Of a stretch of DNA of 64,000 nucleotides, positions 61,164-64,000 are shown in pieces. The notes beneath the pieces were generated by a model that was not told the origin of the DNA, did not search any database, and worked only from the letters and a program-made list of their open reading frames with translations. Origin of the DNA: Arthrobacter sp. S39. Lineage in GTDB: Bacteria; Actinomycetota; Actinomycetes; Actinomycetales; Micrococcaceae. Position 1 is the first letter of the stretch. The number at the start of each line of letters is the position of its first letter. A program made the position numbers and the translations under genes. The stretch is taken from NCBI RefSeq assembly GCF_004320525.1, contig NZ_SIHX01000004.1, forward strand, positions 372,001-436,000. The letters are read 5' to 3'.

Positions 61164-61915
61164 CTGGCCGGGGCGGCCGTGTTCCACTCGGCGGAGCGGA
61201 CCAGGATGGCGCCCGAATCCGGGCAGAAGACGATGTCGTCCTCGGCTGCTGCCTTGATCTCCGCCAGGTCGCCCGGGCTGAGCTTCATTCCGGAGGCCTC
61301 GGACGTCCCGTGGAACAGCCGTGCGGCGCCCACTCCGCGCTTGGCCAGCGTTTTTTCGTAGATCGCCAGCATCCCCGCGTCGAGCGTGGCAGCGAAGTCA
61401 GTGCGTTTGCCGCGGACCACCGTCGCTTCGGCGTCCACCTCGGCCAGGGCTTCGTCGAGCTCGGCTCGGATTCCGCCGAATGAGCCCTGGATGCTGTCCA
61501 CGATCAGCTGCTGGGCCGCCTGCCTGGCGCGGAGCGAGTCCAGCCGCTCCATCACTTCCAGCTCCACGTCTTCAAGGTCCGACCGGCGCCTGTTCAGCGA
61601 CGCGATGTCCTTCTGCAGGGCCACGAGGTCCTTGGACAGCCCTGTTCCGCTGTTCAGCCGGGCTTCGTCGCGCTCGATCCGGGAGGCGACCTGTTCGACG
61701 TCGGCCTCTGCCCTTTTCAGCTCGGTCTCGGCGTCGTGGACGGCCACCTTGGCGGCGCCAAGTTCACCGTTGGCGACCGAAAGTGCCGACTGGAGGTCGG
61801 TGATCCGCGGATCTGTGTCCAGAGTACGGCGCCGGTTGGTGAGCGACTTCAGCTTGGCGTCGAGCCCCTGCAGTTCGAGCAACTTCAACTGTTCCGCCGG
61901 TGCTGCCTTAGCCAC
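61160..61915 (-). CDS. C4-type zinc-ribbon family protein with degenerate zinc site
   Basis: 251-residue protein with a long coiled coil (about 5-175) followed by a small C-terminal domain. In the family the end carries two CxxC pairs. Here only one cysteine (Cys231 in VFCPDSGAILVRSAEW) survives, and the first pair is replaced by RLFHGTSEASGMKL, so zinc binding is probably lost. GGAGG seven bases before GTG 61915 (MAKAAPAEQLKLLEL) fixes the start. It is paired with the upstream Nif3 gene, an association common in actinobacteria. Confidence 0.88.
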   Translation of the reverse strand: MAKAAPAEQLKLLELQGLDAKLKSLTNRRRTLDTDPRITDLQSALSVANGELGAAKVAVHDAETELKRAEADVEQVASRIERDEARLNSGTGLSKDLVALQKDIASLNRRRSDLEDVELEVMERLDSLRARQAAQQLIVDSIQGSFGGIRAELDEALAEVDAEATVVRGKRTDFAATLDAGMLAIYEKTLAKRGVGAARLFHGTSEASGMKLSPGDLAEIKAAAEDDIVFCPDSGAILVRSAEWNTAAPAS

Positions 61916-61975
61916 TATTACCTCCGCTTGATCCCACCGGCCGGAGCCGGGCACCGTACCGGCGCTCTATAGACT

Positions 61976-62899
61976 CTAGCCCGGAGTGAGTATGAAGTCC
62001 CACGGATCGCTGTTGGTGGAGCTCACCTGGATCTCCACGTCGTGACCCTGGTCGGTGAGCACGTTGCCCAGCGCGGACGCCGCCGCCGGCAGCCAGAGCC
62101 ATTCGCTTGCGAAGTGGGAGACGTCAATAAGGTAGGGCCTGCCGTTGACCGCCGCTTCCCGGGCCTCGGACGCAGGATGGTGCCGGAGGTCAGCGGTCAC
62201 AAAAACGTCCGCATTGCTCGCGCGGACCTCGTTGAACAGCGAATCACCGGCGCCGCCGCAGACCGCGATCCTCCGCACCAGCCCGTCCTTGTCCCCTGAC
62301 ACGCGCACTCCCCCGGCCACGGACGGCAGGATGCCGAAAACGCGGGCAGCGAAGTCGCCGAGGCTCATCACATCCGCCAGGTCTCCCACACGGCCGATAC
62401 CCTCCTCCGGCAGGCCGTTGCTGGCGAGGGTCAGGGGTGCCACGCCCTCCAGTCCCAGTGCGTCGGCCAGGACATCAGAGACACCGCCGACAGCGGAATC
62501 ACCATTGGTATGAACGGTCAGCAGGGCGGTTCCCGACTCGATCAGCCGGTGGATTGCCTTGCCTTTTGCGGTTGTCGCCGCAACCGACGTGACGCCCCGC
62601 AGGAGCAACGGGTGGTGGGTGATGAGCAGTTCGGCGCCCCACTCCACGGCTTCCTCGATGACTTCCAGGGTGGGATCGACGGCGAACATCACCCGCGTGA
62701 CGGGGGCCGTGGGCCGTCCGGCCACCAGGCCCACTTCGTCCCAGCTCTCGGCCAGCGATTCGGGCCACAGTTCCTCCACCGCCAGCAGCACCTGCCCCAG
62801 CGTGGGCGGGGCCGCCTCATCCGCGACGGGGGCATCCTCCCGGGGGGTGCCGTCGTCGTGCGGTTCGGCATCTGTAACGCCGGTGTCTACAGGTTCCAT
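61976..62899 (-). CDS. Nif3-like dinuclear metal centre hexameric protein
   Basis: 307-residue NIF3/YbgI family protein. After a 30-residue acidic N-terminal extension come SWDEVGLVAGRP, LLITHHPLLLRG (metal-binding histidines), LLTVHTNGDSAVGG, VAVCGGAGDS-like RIAVCGGAGDS, VFVTADLRHHPASEA and LIDVSHFASEW. The protein binds two metals; its molecular role is unsettled and the annotation GTP cyclohydrolase type 2 should be treated with caution. It precedes the zinc-ribbon-family gene by 60 bases and is divergent from msrA. Confidence 0.9.
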   Translation of the reverse strand: MEPVDTGVTDAEPHDDGTPREDAPVADEAAPPTLGQVLLAVEELWPESLAESWDEVGLVAGRPTAPVTRVMFAVDPTLEVIEEAVEWGAELLITHHPLLLRGVTSVAATTAKGKAIHRLIESGTALLTVHTNGDSAVGGVSDVLADALGLEGVAPLTLASNGLPEEGIGRVGDLADVMSLGDFAARVFGILPSVAGGVRVSGDKDGLVRRIAVCGGAGDSLFNEVRASNADVFVTADLRHHPASEAREAAVNGRPYLIDVSHFASEWLWLPAAASALGNVLTDQGHDVEIQVSSTNSDPWDFILTPG

Positions 62900-62998
62900 A
62901 GTCTCAGTTTTACCCCATCAGTGGCCCTGGCCCGCATGTGCCACAGTCTCGTAGGGTGGTCAGGGAATCATCCGGGGCGCTCAACCATTGAAGAGGTC

Positions 62999-63523
62999 AT
63001 GAAAACTTTTGTTCTTGGCGGGGGCTGCTTCTGGTGCCTCGACGCTGTCTATCAAAAAACCAAGGGCGTCAGTTCGGTGATTTCCGGCTACACCGGCGGC
63101 CACGATCCGTATCCCGACTACTACTCGGTCTGCAACGGGACCACCGGGCATGCCGAGGTGGTGGCGGTGACCTTTGACGAGGCCGTGATCCCTGCCGAGG
63201 TCATCCTGGACATGTTCTTTGTGCTGCACGACCCCACCACGCTCAACCGCCAGGGATACGACGTCGGCACGCAGTACCGCTCGTCGATGTTCTACGAGAC
63301 CACGGAGGAGAAGATCCTGTTCGAGGAGGCGATCGAACGGAACCAGGCGCTGTGGTCGCACCCGATCGTCACCGAGGTCAGCCGCCTCCCCCGGTTCCAC
63401 GTGGCGGAGGACTTCCACCAGGACTACTACGCCAAGCACCCGGAACAGGGCTACTGCCAGGTGATCATCAACCCCAAACTGGCCAAGGCCAGGAAATATT
63501 ACTCTGCATGGCTTAATGCTTAG
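62999..63523 (+). CDS. msrA: Peptide methionine sulfoxide reductase MsrA
   Basis: Reduces methionine-S-sulfoxide in damaged proteins. 174 residues beginning MKTFVLGGGCFWC, catalytic Cys10 in GCFWC, then YTGGHDPYPDYYSVCNGTTGHAEVV and YRSSMFY. The resolving cysteine is in EQGYCQV near the C-terminus. ATG 62999 has AGAGGT only a few bases upstream; no better start is seen. A TAGGGT hexamer lies about 40 bases before it. Confidence 0.94.
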   Translation: MKTFVLGGGCFWCLDAVYQKTKGVSSVISGYTGGHDPYPDYYSVCNGTTGHAEVVAVTFDEAVIPAEVILDMFFVLHDPTTLNRQGYDVGTQYRSSMFYETTEEKILFEEAIERNQALWSHPIVTEVSRLPRFHVAEDFHQDYYAKHPEQGYCQVIINPKLAKARKYYSAWLNA

Positions 63524-63588
63524 CAACGGTTGCGCCGCCATCGTTAGGCTGACCTCAGTATTCACTCTTGAGAGATAGGCATATCCAC

Positions 63589-64000
63589 ATGGCACGGATC
63601 TATGACGACGTAACGCAGCTGGTCGGCGGCACTCCGCTGGTCCGCCTGAACCGGCTGAGCGAAGGCCTGGGTGCCACTGTGGCCGTCAAGCTTGAGTTCT
63701 ATAACCCGGCCAACAGTGTCAAGGACCGCATCGGTGTTGCCATCGTGGACGCCGCCGAGAAGTCCGGCGCCCTCAAGCCCGGCGGGACCATCGTTGAAGG
63801 CACGTCCGGTAACACCGGCATCGCCCTGGCCATGGTTGGCGCCGCCCGCGGCTACAAAGTCATCCTGACCATGCCCGAAACCATGTCCACAGAACGCCGT
63901 GTCATGCTGCGCGCGTTCGGCGCCGAGATTGTGCTGACCCCGGGTTCCGAGGGCATGCGCGGCGCCGTGGAGAAGGCCCAGGAAATCGTGGCCAACACGG
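63589..64000 (+). CDS. cysK: Cysteine synthase (O-acetylserine sulfhydrylase), 3' end outside window
   Basis: PLP enzyme making L-cysteine from O-acetylserine and sulfide. 137 codons are visible: [23 protein letters not shown], the PLP lysine in NSVKDRIG (Lys45), and [20 protein letters not shown] (the GTSGNT phosphate loop). The sequence continues in frame at the right edge. ATG 63589 has a purine run AGAGATAGG at about nine bases. It follows msrA with a 65-base gap and a TAGGCT -10-like hexamer, so likely has its own promoter. Confidence 0.95.
   Translation, partial: MARIYDDVTQLVGGTPLVRLNRLSEGLGATVAVKLEFYNPANSVKDRIGVAIVDAAEKSGALKPGGTIVEGTSGNTGIALAMVGAARGYKVILTMPETMSTERRVMLRAFGAEIVLTPGSEGMRGAVEKAQEIVANT

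Overview
The window is ordinary chromosome from a high-GC actinobacterium of the Micrococcaceae, most likely Arthrobacter or Pseudarthrobacter. The evidence is the very high GC3, the rplU-rpmA-obgE / rne / ndk-DUF4233-folC-ileS / valS / clpX-clpP2-clpP1-tig gene order, a mycothiol-type DsbA-like protein, an actinobacterial MptB mannosyltransferase, a 395-residue xylose isomerase of the Arthrobacter type, and an ileS T-box of the actinobacterial kind. I see no prophage, insertion sequence, plasmid module or CRISPR array.

Layout. 1-14.4 kb is mostly minus-strand housekeeping: obgE (cut by the window edge), rpmA, rplU; a ThiD-TenA fusion under a TPP riboswitch; an RNase E/G; a VKOR membrane thiol oxidoreductase on plus; then ndk, a DUF4233 protein, folC and ileS with a T-box leader. 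14.5-20.1 kb holds two tandem membrane-anchored endonuclease/exonuclease/phosphatase-fold proteins, a short-chain dehydrogenase and valS. 20.5-25.9 kb is the protein quality-control block (DsbA-like, clpX, clpP2, clpP1, trigger factor) followed by tRNA-Pro and tRNA-Gly. 26-40 kb is mixed: a hypothetical protein, a Nei-type DNA glycosylase with rpiB, aminopeptidase N with OsmC, a small MscS channel with a truncated haemoglobin, acyl-CoA thioesterase, ettA, a lipoprotein, a single-stranded-DNA-binding protein, tRNA-Arg and a 34-residue membrane peptide.

40-52 kb is the accessory carbohydrate region. A ROK repressor diverges from xylA-xylB. Next comes a translationally coupled three-gene operon (Gfo/Idh dehydrogenase, DUF993 aldolase-like protein, sugar isomerase), divergent from a LacI regulator that is followed by an esterase-like hydrolase. 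A second TIM-barrel isomerase, a GNAT acetyltransferase and an aldose epimerase complete it. The three-gene operon is the best candidate in the window for an uncharacterised catabolic pathway.

52-64 kb returns to housekeeping: map, a DNA alkylation repair protein, mptB, oligoribonuclease, tRNA-His, peptide deformylase, a secreted HNH nuclease, a long GAPDH, the RNase P RNA gene rnpB, yaaA, a zinc-ribbon-family protein that has lost most of its cysteines, a Nif3 protein, msrA, and the start of cysK.

Three window-wide features stand out. Ten genes have a TAnnnT -10 hexamer ending 6-7 bases before the start codon and no Shine-Dalgarno sequence, which predicts leaderless mRNAs. Two long imperfect palindromes of 66-69 bases sit in spacers between convergent genes. 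Several convergent pairs overlap at their 3' ends.
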